This document shows positions 27,011 to 34,815 of a DNA stretch of 64,000 nucleotides, in pieces. Both the position numbers and the translations under genes were made by a program. How positions within the stretch are numbered: position 1 is the stretch's first letter; every line of letters begins with the position of its first letter. The stretch comes from Terrimonas sp. (GTDB lineage: Bacteria > Bacteroidota > Bacteroidia > Chitinophagales > Chitinophagaceae). The notes below the pieces were generated by a model. That model saw only the letters and a program-made list of their open reading frames with translations, made no database searches and had not been told where the DNA came from. The DNA lies in assembly GCA_016125075.1 (NCBI GenBank), contig WGMO01000011.1:124001-188000 (forward strand), written 5' to 3'.

Positions 27011-28219
27011 ATGAAACTAACGATTCCGGTCAACTGGGAAGATGATTATTTTGATAAAATAGACTTTTCACAGACTGAAGAAATTTACGGGAAACTCAAT
27101 GTAGGCCTCATTGGAGGAGGCAGACCCTCACTTACACTCCCCGGTGTAAAAAAAGAAAAAGTAGGTGAATTTGTAAGAGAAGCCCACCGCCGGAACTTAA
27201 AATTCAATTACCTGATGAATGGCACCTGTTTTGATAATCTTGAAATCACCAAAACAGGTTACAGGGATATACGAAAAACGCTGGACTGGCTGGCAGAAAA
27301 TAATGTGGATGGCATCTCCGTGGCCTTACCCATGGTCATGGAAATCATCAAGAAGAACTACCCCCAGTTTTCAATATCCGCCTCTGTACAGGTGAGGATT
27401 GACAGTTTCGAAAAAGCAAGATACTGGGAAAACCTGGGGGCCGACAAGATCAATATCTCCTACGTGGATATCAATAAAAACTTCGAAGAGATAAAAAAGA
27501 TAAAAGAAAAAACCACTTGCAAAATTCAGACCATTGCTAATCTCATGTGTATGAATAAATGCCCGATGGTAACCCTCCATGCCAATTATAATGCACATGC
27601 CTCACAGAAAAACCATGTCAACAACAATTTCAGCTTTGATTATTACCTTTTTTCCTGTGCAGAAAAATTATTATCAAACCCGGTTGAAATTCTCAAATCG
27701 GCATTCATCAGGCCAGAAGACCTTCATTATTATGAAGAGGCCGGAGTTGACAATATAAAGCTGGTTGAAAGAAGCATGACCACAGATGCCCTTGCAAGGA
27801 TTGTTGATGCCTATTCGAAAAGATCATATGACGGCAATATGATGGATCTCATACACGGACTTTCCAAGTACATCATTTATAATAAGGATAAATATTACTG
27901 GAAAGGGTTAAAATACCTGCTGCAACCCTCTAAGATCAGCCTCACCAAGGCCCACAAACTCGTCAGCCAGCTAAACACACTGAGAAAAGAAAAGGCATTT
28001 AATGAAAGTTTCGACCTGTATATCGATAATAAGAAATTAAATGGCTTTATGGACTTCTTCCATAAAGGGAATTGCCACCGGGACTGTAATGAATGTAATT
28101 ATTGCCACAAATTTGCCGAAAAGGCTATCAGCTACCTGGTGCCGGTGGAAGAGCACGAAAAAGCTATGCAGTCACTCCGTGATACAAAGAATATGATGAT
28201 CAAAGGAGATCTTTTCTGA
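27011..28219 (+). CDS. Peptidase U32-family protein (probable Fe-S hydroxylase-type)
   Basis: 402 residues. U32-type TIM-barrel: NVGLIGGGRPSLTLPGVKKE, NYLMNGTCFDN, GISVALPMVMEIIKKNYPQ, SISASVQVRI, GADKINISYVDINKNFEE. Cysteines are C73, C180, C184 (MCMNKCP) and C216, plus a C-terminal CX3CX2CX2C (C355, C359, C362, C365). Characterised U32 members (UbiU/UbiV, TrhP, RlhA) use a [4Fe-4S] cluster for oxygen-independent hydroxylation of quinone precursors or RNA, rather than proteolysis. Neighbours are membrane-lipid and respiratory genes, which leans toward a lipid or quinone substrate; this is inference. It probably forms a unit with the MMPL gene 40 bases downstream. Confidence 0.8.
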   Translation: MKLTIPVNWEDDYFDKIDFSQTEEIYGKLNVGLIGGGRPSLTLPGVKKEKVGEFVREAHRRNLKFNYLMNGTCFDNLEITKTGYRDIRKTLDWLAENNVDGISVALPMVMEIIKKNYPQFSISASVQVRIDSFEKARYWENLGADKINISYVDINKNFEEIKKIKEKTTCKIQTIANLMCMNKCPMVTLHANYNAHASQKNHVNNNFSFDYYLFSCAEKLLSNPVEILKSAFIRPEDLHYYEEAGVDNIKLVERSMTTDALARIVDAYSKRSYDGNMMDLIHGLSKYIIYNKDKYYWKGLKYLLQPSKISLTKAHKLVSQLNTLRKEKAFNESFDLYIDNKKLNGFMDFFHKGNCHRDCNECNYCHKFAEKAISYLVPVEEHEKAMQSLRDTKNMMIKGDLF

Positions 28220-28259
28220 AATTATTCCCCTAAATTGAACGGAGAGAAAATACCGAATA

Positions 28260-30545
28260 ATGAACGAAAGAATAGGGCGCACTGGCTTAGTTGTTATCCT
28301 GCTGCTTACCCTGCTAAGCTTCCTGCCCCTTCGCTCGCTGAAATTCGAATTTAATATCGAAAAGCTTTTCCCGGCGGGGGATCCTGAACTTACTTTTTTC
28401 CAGCAATTTCAACAAGCATTTAATTCACAGATTGATGATGAATTCATCTTTATTGGCCTCAGGAATAACAAAGGGATTTTTGACAGGGATTTCCTGGTAA
28501 AAACCGACAGTTTGTCGCGCTTCCTATCAAGGATGGATCATATCATTAAAATCTACTCCCTCACCACAACCAATATCATTTTCTTCCAGGATCAGGAAAT
28601 TAATGCACGACCCCTGATCCATATCAACCAGCCTGCATTATATCCATCGGATTCTGTCTATCTCTTTCAGTCAACAGAATACAGGAATTTGCTGATTTCC
28701 AATGATGGAAAATCCATTGCAATCGCAGCATTTAACCAACAAAATCTCACCGATGACCAAAAAGATATTATTCTTAACAGTATTCAGAACAAGATCAACC
28801 GGTTGGGTTTTGACGAAAGCCACCTGACCGCTAAAATCAGGGTTGAAAGAATTTACATCACCGAAATTGAAAAAAATCTTAAAAAATATTTACTGCTCTC
28901 CCTGATCATTATTTGCGCGGCCCTTTATATATTATTCAAATCCATAAAAACGATCATTTTACCGTTGCTGGTTATCCTGGTTTCAATTCTCCTCACTTTT
29001 GCACTTATTGCCGTTACCGGTCATTCGATCGATATTATTTCCAGCCTGCTCCCGCCCATACTGGCAGCCATATGCATGTCGGATATCATACACATAACCA
29101 CCCACTATATTGAACAACTGAGGAATGGCTTATCTAAAAAAGAAGCGCTGCATAAGGCGTACAGGGAAGTGGGGCTGGCCACTTTTTTTACCTGTTGTAC
29201 GATTGCAATAGGATTTGTCACACTCGGCATTACGAATATCATACCTATCAGAAATTTCGGGTTCTTTGCCGCAGCCGGGCTATTAATCGGTTTTGTCATC
29301 ACATTCATTTCCCTTTATGTCTTATACTATTACTCGCCTGTACCAAAAATTGTACATGAAAAAAAAGCGGATCATCGCTGGAACAGTTTCCTGGCAACCT
29401 CTTTCCGAACAGTTATCAAAAATAAATACCTCGTTTTTACACTGTTAGCCATTCTAACCGGTATATCCGTTTATTACTCCACTAAAATAGAGATCAACTC
29501 AAGCCTTCTCCAGGAAATTCCGAAAAACAATCCCATGCTGGATGATTACCGGTTTATGGAAAAAGATTTTTCAGGTACCCGGCCCTTTGAACTTGCATTA
29601 ACGGTAAACGACCCTTCCTCCAACTTTTTTGATCTCAAAAAGATGCAGCAAGTTGAAGAAATTGAAAAATTCCTGAAAGACAGTTGCGGAATCGGATATA
29701 TCATTTCTCCCGTATCATTATTCAAGGGAGCCAATAAGGCCTTCCATGGAGGTGAAAATGCCCAATTCAAATTACCTGCATCTGAACAATCCATGAGCCG
29801 TTATTATGAAGGGATCATGCAAACAGAATTTGCCGATGAAATGAACCATTATATGGTTGCCAATGGCAGTATGCTCAGGATCAGCGGACGTTTACCCAAC
29901 CTGAGTGTAAAAGAATTTCAGCCATTAAAAGAAAAAATTGAACATTTCTTTTCTCTTAAAATTAATGAATTCGGGTTTTCGCACCAGGTCACGGGTTCTG
30001 CACTTTTACTGGACAAGGTTACCTATTCGCTAACGCAAAATCTTTTCACTGGAATATTCTTTGATGCCCTAATTATCTGCCTGATAGCATTATTTATTCT
30101 GAGGAACTGGACAATCATGGTCATTGTAATGATCCCAAACATCATCCCCCTGATTTTTATGGGAGGGGTGATGGGATACATGGGTATTAACCTAAAGGCT
30201 GACACTTCGGTGATCTTTGCCATTGCTCTGGGTCTAACAGTTGATGATACGATACATTTTCTAAGCAGGTTAAGACTTGAATTAACACGGGGGCTTTCTT
30301 TGCCATATGCAGTAAAAAGAACCTATCTTTCTACGGGGAAAGCCATCATTTTAACAACACTGGTATTATTATCCGGCTTTATGACTCTACTATCTTCCAG
30401 CTTTGGGGGAACTTATTATATTGGATTATTGATCAGCCTCTGTATGTTTTGTGCTATGATCATGGAACTCACTATTACCCCACTATTGGTATTATTATTA
30501 TATAGCCATAAAAAAAGAAAGAATCCAGGCCAGTCCAGATCATAA
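28260..30545 (+). CDS. MMPL/RND-superfamily membrane transporter
   Basis: 761 residues in the two-repeat RND layout. TM1 is at about residues 9-26, a large periplasmic loop follows, then helices about 208-360; TM7 is at about 390-408, a second loop follows, then helices about 600-755. Functional TM4/TM10-like motifs are AAICMSDIIHITTHY and GLTVDDTIHFLSRLR. It is single-chain and lacks adjacent MFP/TolC genes, so it resembles MMPL or HpnN-type lipid exporters rather than HAE1 drug pumps. Same orientation and 40-base gap to the U32 gene suggest a shared lipid-related function. Confidence 0.88.
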   Translation: MNERIGRTGLVVILLLTLLSFLPLRSLKFEFNIEKLFPAGDPELTFFQQFQQAFNSQIDDEFIFIGLRNNKGIFDRDFLVKTDSLSRFLSRMDHIIKIYSLTTTNIIFFQDQEINARPLIHINQPALYPSDSVYLFQSTEYRNLLISNDGKSIAIAAFNQQNLTDDQKDIILNSIQNKINRLGFDESHLTAKIRVERIYITEIEKNLKKYLLLSLIIICAALYILFKSIKTIILPLLVILVSILLTFALIAVTGHSIDIISSLLPPILAAICMSDIIHITTHYIEQLRNGLSKKEALHKAYREVGLATFFTCCTIAIGFVTLGITNIIPIRNFGFFAAAGLLIGFVITFISLYVLYYYSPVPKIVHEKKADHRWNSFLATSFRTVIKNKYLVFTLLAILTGISVYYSTKIEINSSLLQEIPKNNPMLDDYRFMEKDFSGTRPFELALTVNDPSSNFFDLKKMQQVEEIEKFLKDSCGIGYIISPVSLFKGANKAFHGGENAQFKLPASEQSMSRYYEGIMQTEFADEMNHYMVANGSMLRISGRLPNLSVKEFQPLKEKIEHFFSLKINEFGFSHQVTGSALLLDKVTYSLTQNLFTGIFFDALIICLIALFILRNWTIMVIVMIPNIIPLIFMGGVMGYMGINLKADTSVIFAIALGLTVDDTIHFLSRLRLELTRGLSLPYAVKRTYLSTGKAIILTTLVLLSGFMTLLSSSFGGTYYIGLLISLCMFCAMIMELTITPLLVLLLYSHKKRKNPGQSRS

Positions 30546-30605
30546 ATCACTCTTAATCAATCTTTAATAATTTTCTAACTTTTTTTGAGTCCTGTCATCA
30601 TTCTA

Positions 30606-30672
30606 TGTGATTAAAATCACAATGCATTAAGCCCCTTATCATTCTGCCAATGAATGAGCTACGGTACTTTAG
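30606..30672 (+). promoter_or_regulatory. CRP/FNR-type operator plus -7 box upstream of the Fe-S/NrfD operon
   Basis: TGTGATTAAAATCACA at 30606-30621 (GTGA-N6-TCAC, centre 30613.5). A -7-like box TACTTTAG is at 30665-30672, one mismatch to TAnnTTTG, with its first base 51.5 bp from the centre, exactly as in the two yceI units. No TTTG -33 element is visible. It implies activator-dependent transcription of the module starting at 30723. Confidence 0.72.
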
Positions 30673-30722
30673 TTTCCTGAAACGTTTTTTTTATTGAAAA
30701 TCAGATTACTAAAAAAAATAAA

Positions 30723-30938
30723 ATGGGCAATAACAAATCAGAAAATAAATCCCGCCGCTGGTTTTTAACCGGTGGGTTAACCGGTAAAGCCAAACAGGAA
30801 AAAGTCAAGATGCTAACAGCTGATGGCCAACTGGTTGAAATTGACAAAGCTGTTCTGGATGCTATAAAGACCAGTCAAAAAGCTACCAATAAAGAAATAT
30901 ACGACTGGATGAATAATCCTTCAAAAGAAAAAAAATAG
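30723..30938 (+). CDS. 71-residue SRRxFL mini-protein related to the Fe-S subunit N-terminus
   Basis: The protein begins with NKSRRWFLTGG, a twin-arginine-like motif, but lacks the hydrophobic stretch of a real Tat signal. Residues about 28-42 (VKMLTADGQLVEID) match VKLLSPDGEIVEID in the following Fe-S subunit, where it lies just after the Tat signal. So the gene looks like a free-standing, shortened copy of that N-terminal segment. It ends 22 bases before the Fe-S gene and has the operon's promoter upstream. No function is known; it may be a small subunit or assembly partner (inference). Confidence 0.72.
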   Translation: MGNNKSENKSRRWFLTGGLTGKAKQEKVKMLTADGQLVEIDKAVLDAIKTSQKATNKEIYDWMNNPSKEKK

Positions 30939-30960
30939 TTGATCTATATAAATCTTAAAA

Positions 30961-31926
30961 ATGAAAAAAGAAGAAGAAATCAACGATAAAAGCCGCCGCG
31001 ATTTTTTAAAGACGGCTGCCCTGGCAACTATCGCCACTACTGCATGCGGTAGCCTGGCTTGCTCCTGCTCTCCGAAAAAAGCTGAAGTGGCAAAAAAGGT
31101 CAAACTTCTCTCTCCGGACGGAGAAATTGTTGAAATCGATTCGGCCTACCTGAACTACCAGGAACATATGGCAATTGTTTCAAAACTGGAAGCCAGACAG
31201 GGAATTGCCGGAAAGAAATTTGTGATGGTTGTGGACCTCTCCCGTTGTAAAAATGCCCGCAAATGCGTTGCGGCCTGTCAAAAATGGCATTACCGGCCTG
31301 AAGACAAGGAATGGCTTACCGTCAAACTAATGAAAGACAGCGAAGAGGGTGCGCCTTATTGGTTTCCAAAACAATGCTTCCACTGCGACAATCCCCCCTG
31401 TGTTAAGGTTTGCCCTGTCGATGCTACATTTAAAAGACAGGACGGGCTTGTGTTGATTGATAATGAAAGGTGCATTGGGTGTAAATTCTGTATGGCTGCC
31501 TGTCCCTATTCTACCCGTGTCTTCAACTGGGAAGAGCCTGACATACCCATCGATATTAAAAACCTTCAATATTCACCCGAAACCGGAATCCCAGCCAGGG
31601 TCGGTACAGTTGAAAAATGTGATTTCTGCCCGGACAGGTCCAGAGAAGGCAAACTCCCTCCCTGTGTGGAAGCCTGCCCGAATGGTGTATTTTATTTTGG
31701 TGATGAAAATGAAGATACCGTAACAAATGGTGATGAAACGGTCAGTTTTTCTCAATTGATCAAAGACAGGGCTGCTTACCGCTTCATGGAAGAATTAGGC
31801 ACAAAACCAAGGGTCTATTATCTGCCGCCAAAAGACCGTCAATTTCCAGTTGAAAGAGGGTACGAAGATCTACCCGAGAAATTAAAAGACAGGTTTAAAT
31901 ATATTATGGAAGATAAAACAAAATAG
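30961..31926 (+). CDS. Tat-exported 4Fe-4S electron-transfer subunit (HybA/DsrO/NrfC-like)
   Basis: 321 residues. Tat signal KSRRDFLKTAALATIATTA (residues 10-28), then CGSLACSCS. Four cluster sites follow: site I C96-x2-A99-x2-C102-x3-C106, where the usual second cysteine is alanine; CFHCDNPPCVKVCP; CIGCKFCMAACP; and CDFCPDRSREGKLPPCVEACP. It belongs to the four-cluster subunits that pair with NrfD/PsrC proteins and pass electrons between the membrane quinone pool and a periplasmic partner. The NrfD gene follows directly. No molybdopterin subunit is present in the window. Confidence 0.9.
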   Translation: MKKEEEINDKSRRDFLKTAALATIATTACGSLACSCSPKKAEVAKKVKLLSPDGEIVEIDSAYLNYQEHMAIVSKLEARQGIAGKKFVMVVDLSRCKNARKCVAACQKWHYRPEDKEWLTVKLMKDSEEGAPYWFPKQCFHCDNPPCVKVCPVDATFKRQDGLVLIDNERCIGCKFCMAACPYSTRVFNWEEPDIPIDIKNLQYSPETGIPARVGTVEKCDFCPDRSREGKLPPCVEACPNGVFYFGDENEDTVTNGDETVSFSQLIKDRAAYRFMEELGTKPRVYYLPPKDRQFPVERGYEDLPEKLKDRFKYIMEDKTK

Positions 31927-31962
31927 GACCAGGCATTTCTTTAATTATCCAAAGAATCAATT

Positions 31963-33306
31963 ATGGAACTCAATACATACCAAAAAGAAATTTTCGAACG
32001 CCAGCGACCGGTGATAGAAAAATTTGGCAAAAGAACATGGGGGTGGACCATCTTTTACTTATTGTGGATTGGCGTAGGCGGATATGCCTTATACCTCCAG
32101 ATAGCAAAGGGGCATAAGGTTACAGGCATGAGAGATAATGTGGTGTGGGGATTATATATTGCAAATTTTATTTTCTTCATCGGGATCAGTTATGCAGGTG
32201 CCGTCATATCCGGTATCCTTCACCTTTTAAAAGTGGAATGGCGAAAACCAATCATCCGGATTGCCGAAATGATCACCGTCATTGCTACCATTATTGGGCC
32301 GATATTTATTCTATTATGTATTGGCCGTTTGGACCGTTTACACCATTTGTTCCTGTACCCGAGATTGCAATCGCCCATTACCTGGGATGTGCTGGCCATC
32401 GGTACCTACTTCACGGGAAGCGTGATATTCCTGTACCTGGCTTTAATAAAAGATTTCGCCATTTACCGGGACGCTAAATTGAATATCCCGAAATGGAAGC
32501 AAAAATTCTATAAGATTATGGCTATTGGTTACAGGGGTACGCCCAGCCAGAAACGCCATATAAAAATATCCACAAACCTAATGGCGATCATTATCATCCC
32601 CCTGGCCATTATTGTTCACTCTGTACTTTCCTGGATTTTCGGGATGACATTAAGACCCGGCTGGCACAGTACCATTTTCGGACCCTATTTCGTTTTAGCA
32701 GCCATTTACTCCGGAACCGGTGTATTAATCATCGCCATGTGGGTGTACAGGAGAATGTATAAACTGAACAGCTATCTTACCGATAAACATTTTATCTACC
32801 TGGGTTATATCATGATGGTGCTGGGCGCAGGTTATGGCTATTTCACCTTTTCAGAATACCTGACCGACTGGTTCGCCTCCGAAAAATGGGATAACGAGGT
32901 CATAGAAAAATTATTTAACCCGGCAAAATATGGCTGGTGGTTCCTGTTTGCAAACGTTGCGGGAATCATATTACCCATTTTGGTGGTAGCCATTCCAAAA
33001 ACCAGAAGACCCAATCTCATTACATTGGCTGCCTTCTTTATGGTTTTGGCACTTTGGGTAAAAAGGTACCTTATTATTGTTCCCACACTTGAATCACCCC
33101 TGCTCCCCATGCAGGACACAAGGATGGAATATGTAAAATACCACGCTACCTGGGTAGAATGGGCATTAACGCTTGCAGGTGTTGCTACCTTCTTCCTGTT
33201 TTTTACCCTGATGTCAAAATTTGTGACCATCATTCCCATTTCAGAATTTGGAGAAAAGGAAAAAGCGATGATACCGGCAAAAGAAAATGAAATCGCAACG
33301 GCTTAA
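31963..33306 (+). CDS. nrfD: NrfD/PsrC-like quinone-interacting membrane subunit
   Basis: 447 residues with about ten transmembrane helices. NrfD features include GLYIANFIFFIGISYAGAVI near residue 65, the LLCIGRLDRLHHLFLYPRLQ loop near 125, and WHSTIFGPYFVLAAIYSGTG near 230. Such proteins have no heme and exchange electrons with menaquinol at the periplasmic side, passing them to the partner Fe-S subunit. Here the partner is the Tat-exported subunit just upstream; a cytochrome c is two genes downstream. The next gene's ATG lies 10 bases after the stop. Confidence 0.92.
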   Translation: MELNTYQKEIFERQRPVIEKFGKRTWGWTIFYLLWIGVGGYALYLQIAKGHKVTGMRDNVVWGLYIANFIFFIGISYAGAVISGILHLLKVEWRKPIIRIAEMITVIATIIGPIFILLCIGRLDRLHHLFLYPRLQSPITWDVLAIGTYFTGSVIFLYLALIKDFAIYRDAKLNIPKWKQKFYKIMAIGYRGTPSQKRHIKISTNLMAIIIIPLAIIVHSVLSWIFGMTLRPGWHSTIFGPYFVLAAIYSGTGVLIIAMWVYRRMYKLNSYLTDKHFIYLGYIMMVLGAGYGYFTFSEYLTDWFASEKWDNEVIEKLFNPAKYGWWFLFANVAGIILPILVVAIPKTRRPNLITLAAFFMVLALWVKRYLIIVPTLESPLLPMQDTRMEYVKYHATWVEWALTLAGVATFFLFFTLMSKFVTIIPISEFGEKEKAMIPAKENEIATA

Positions 33307-33316
33307 AAAAAAAATT

Positions 33317-34234
33317 ATGAAAAAAATATCAGTTCATTGGATAAAAAACCGTCTTTTCCTGGTGTTTGCTGCCTGGCAGGTATTTGCCTTTCTCGCGCCC
33401 GGTATCGTCCAGGCCCAACCTGAGACAAAGATTAACCCGGCACAGGAAGAAGTGGAATTGATAAGCCCCTCCCTGGACTTCACCTGCACCCAAAAAAACG
33501 ACAACACCGTTAACCTGAAAGCCATCCTGCGCGGAAAAGTAGAAGGAACTTTTGTCAAGTTCAGGCAAATGAAGATCACGTTTTACCAGGCATCCCCCTC
33601 CGGTGAACAGGAAATGGGTGCTGTTCATACCAACAGCGATGGAATAGCTTTGCTTAATGTAAAATCAGATTCAATCGCCACTGATGAAACCGGCAAATTT
33701 CACTTTAAGGCAGTTTTTGAAGGAAATAAATCAATGGAGTCTGCCGAAGAAGAAATCAGTTTCGCAAAAGCCCAATTAACCGTCAATCCCTTAAAAGAAG
33801 ATTCCTTATTTACGGTGGGGGTCAAACTAACGGACCCCAGTACGGGAAACCCTGTTCCCGAGGCCACCATCGGTATTTATGTGCACCGGCTGTTCAAGCC
33901 ATTAAAGATTGCAGAGGGAACCACCGATGAAAATGGGGAAATGTCTGTTGAGATTCCGCAAAACCTGCCCGGTGATGCAAAAGGCAATCTCCATTTTTTG
34001 GCCAGACTAGATGAAAGTGACGAATACGGCAACCTGGAAACCAGCTTTACTGAAGCCTGGGGAAAACCCGTCTCGGATCAGTTACAGGAGTTACCTAGGG
34101 CATTATGGAGTTCACACCCCCCTATCTGGATGCTGGTAACCTTTATTATTCTCATGACAGCTGTATGGGGACATTATATTGTCATTGTTTACGAATTATT
34201 CCGATTAAGAAAAGAAGAGCCGGAATCTGTTTAA
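33317..34234 (+). CDS. Periplasmic Ig-like protein with C-terminal membrane anchor, NrfD operon
   Basis: 305 residues from the ATG at 33317 (MKKISVHWIK); an earlier ATG at 33287 lies inside nrfD. A signal peptide (ending VQAQ) is followed by two beta-sandwich or Ig-like domains (about 45-145 and 155-250; DENGEMSVEIPQNLPG is a CarboxypepD_reg/Big-like turn). One transmembrane helix (about 268-290) precedes a short charged tail (RLRKEEPESV). It has no heme or Fe-S motif. Conserved placement between NrfD and the cytochrome suggests a structural subunit of the complex. Confidence 0.72.
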   Translation: MKKISVHWIKNRLFLVFAAWQVFAFLAPGIVQAQPETKINPAQEEVELISPSLDFTCTQKNDNTVNLKAILRGKVEGTFVKFRQMKITFYQASPSGEQEMGAVHTNSDGIALLNVKSDSIATDETGKFHFKAVFEGNKSMESAEEEISFAKAQLTVNPLKEDSLFTVGVKLTDPSTGNPVPEATIGIYVHRLFKPLKIAEGTTDENGEMSVEIPQNLPGDAKGNLHFLARLDESDEYGNLETSFTEAWGKPVSDQLQELPRALWSSHPPIWMLVTFIILMTAVWGHYIVIVYELFRLRKEEPESV

Positions 34235-34288
34235 AATGCAACTATTTCTTAACTTAAAGAATCTATTAAATAAGAAAAAATAAACAAC

Positions 34289-34693
34289 ATGAAAAAGAAA
34301 GTCTTAATTCTGTTTACCGGCCTATTTGGTTTTATGTTACTGGGTTTTGTGCCCAAAAACACATTCCAGGATCCATGGCCTGTCCCCGATGCTTATAAAA
34401 AGAAAGTCAACCCGGTTAAGTCTGATGCCGAATCCCTGACAACCGGAAAAACCTTGTATAACCAGCATTGTAAATCATGCCATGGAACAAAAGGAAAAGG
34501 GGATGGATCAAAAGCAGCTCAATTAGATACAGAGTGCGGAGACTTTACAAAAGCCCCCTTCCAGTCACAAACCGATGGAGCCATTTTTTATAAAACCTTT
34601 GAAGGCCGCAAAGACATGCCCTCTTTCAAAAAGAAAATTTCAGATCCCAATGATATCTGGGCTGTTGTTAATTATGTGAGAACATTAAAATAA
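34289..34693 (+). CDS. Monoheme cytochrome c, NrfD operon
   Basis: 134 residues. Hydrophobic N-terminal signal or anchor (4-22), then a class I cytochrome c fold with CKSCH at residues 61-65 and the likely axial methionine in GRKDMPSF; the C-terminal helix is DIWAVVNYVRTL. It is the last gene of the 30723-34693 module and is followed by a strong terminator. It probably accepts electrons from, or delivers them to, the NrfD/Fe-S pair. Confidence 0.9.
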   Translation: MKKKVLILFTGLFGFMLLGFVPKNTFQDPWPVPDAYKKKVNPVKSDAESLTTGKTLYNQHCKSCHGTKGKGDGSKAAQLDTECGDFTKAPFQSQTDGAIFYKTFEGRKDMPSFKKKISDPNDIWAVVNYVRTLK

Positions 34694-34742
34694 ATATCAT
34701 TTCGAATTTTCAGTTTTTTTGATTGACGATTAATATCTCATA

Positions 34743-34776
34743 ACCGGAGTGGTGTCAAAACCACCCCGGTTTTTTT
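34743..34776 (+). terminator. Rho-independent terminator closing the NrfD operon
   Basis: ACCGGAGTGG pairs with CCACCCCGGT (one A/C mismatch, 8-base loop), followed by six more T. It separates the cytochrome gene from glpK. Confidence 0.9.
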
Positions 34777-34815
34777 GTTTTCCATTCAGTTCAAAGTAAC
34801 TTACCCATGAAATAG

